Shown: positions 14,777 to 14,785 of the stretch, one piece after another
How the letters are laid out: each line of letters opens with the position of its first letter
How positions within the stretch are numbered: position 1 is the first letter of the stretch
DNA from: Rhodospirillales bacterium
GTDB taxonomy: Bacteria > Pseudomonadota > Alphaproteobacteria > Rhodospirillales > JADHTD01
Direction: 5' to 3'
DNA length: 14,785 nt
Assembly: GCA_016776525.1 (NCBI GenBank)
Contig: JADHTD010000035.1
Location: forward strand, 1 to 14,785
The notes under the pieces: generated by a model
The model's input: the letters and a program-made list of their open reading frames with translations, nothing else
What the model was told of the DNA's origin: nothing
Database searches by the model: none
Program-made: the position numbers and the translations under genes

Positions 14777-14785
14777 CCTCACAAT

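Noticed and set aside
1..14785. Search for CRISPR arrays, insertion sequences, tRNA/rRNA genes, phage or toxin-antitoxin genes
   Set aside because: No regularly spaced repeats, transposase motifs, tRNA-like cloverleafs or defence genes were seen. The coding space is filled by metabolic genes.

Overview
The window is a gene-dense piece of a chromosome that looks alphaproteobacterial, possibly Rhodospirillales-like. That placement is a judgement from the GC-rich codon use, the TRAP-type solute receptor and the protein flavour; no rRNA or tRNA is present to confirm it. Almost everything is recognisable metabolism. I found no CRISPR array, insertion sequence, phage gene, integrase or tRNA, and no convincing undescribed system.

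Region 1 (1-3498, + strand) is the end of a [NiFe]-hydrogenase maturation operon, hypF-hypC-hypD-hypE, with overlapping genes (10 nt, then two ATGA overlaps). HypF/HypE make the CN ligands and HypC/HypD build the Fe(CN)2CO unit. No hydrogenase structural genes and no hypA/hypB are in view. The HypF copy appears to be the short type holding only the Kae1-like carbamoyltransferase domain, although the window edge leaves this open.

Region 2 (3499-3664) separates two convergent operons and holds a perfect 24-bp inverted repeat with a 3-nt loop.

Region 3 (3665-7536, - strand) is a four-gene uronate operon in transcription order eda, kdgK, SDR reductase, GH88 unsaturated glucuronyl hydrolase. Read as a pathway, GH88 releases an unsaturated uronate from an oligosaccharide, the SDR plausibly reduces the derived keto-uronate to 2-keto-3-deoxygluconate (KDG), KdgK phosphorylates it to KDPG, and Eda splits KDPG to pyruvate and glyceraldehyde 3-phosphate. 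All four look cytoplasmic, and no kduI-like isomerase is present.

Region 4 (7537-8704) is an AT-rich divergent control region followed by an EamA/DMT-family permease on the + strand, which ends 3 nt from the convergent soeC.

Region 5 (8708-13355, - strand) is a three-gene molybdoenzyme operon best read as soeABC, the cytoplasm-facing quinone-dependent sulfite dehydrogenase: catalytic SoeA without a Tat signal, SoeB with sixteen cluster cysteines, and the DmsC-like anchor SoeC.

Region 6 (13356-14785) is a divergent control region with several inverted repeats, including a LacI-family-like operator, then a TRAP transporter periplasmic receptor (dctP type) ending near a terminator-like hairpin. 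The expected small and large TRAP membrane subunits would lie beyond the window. The divergent pairing suggests that the TRAP substrate might be a sulfonate whose catabolism yields sulfite, but that is inference.
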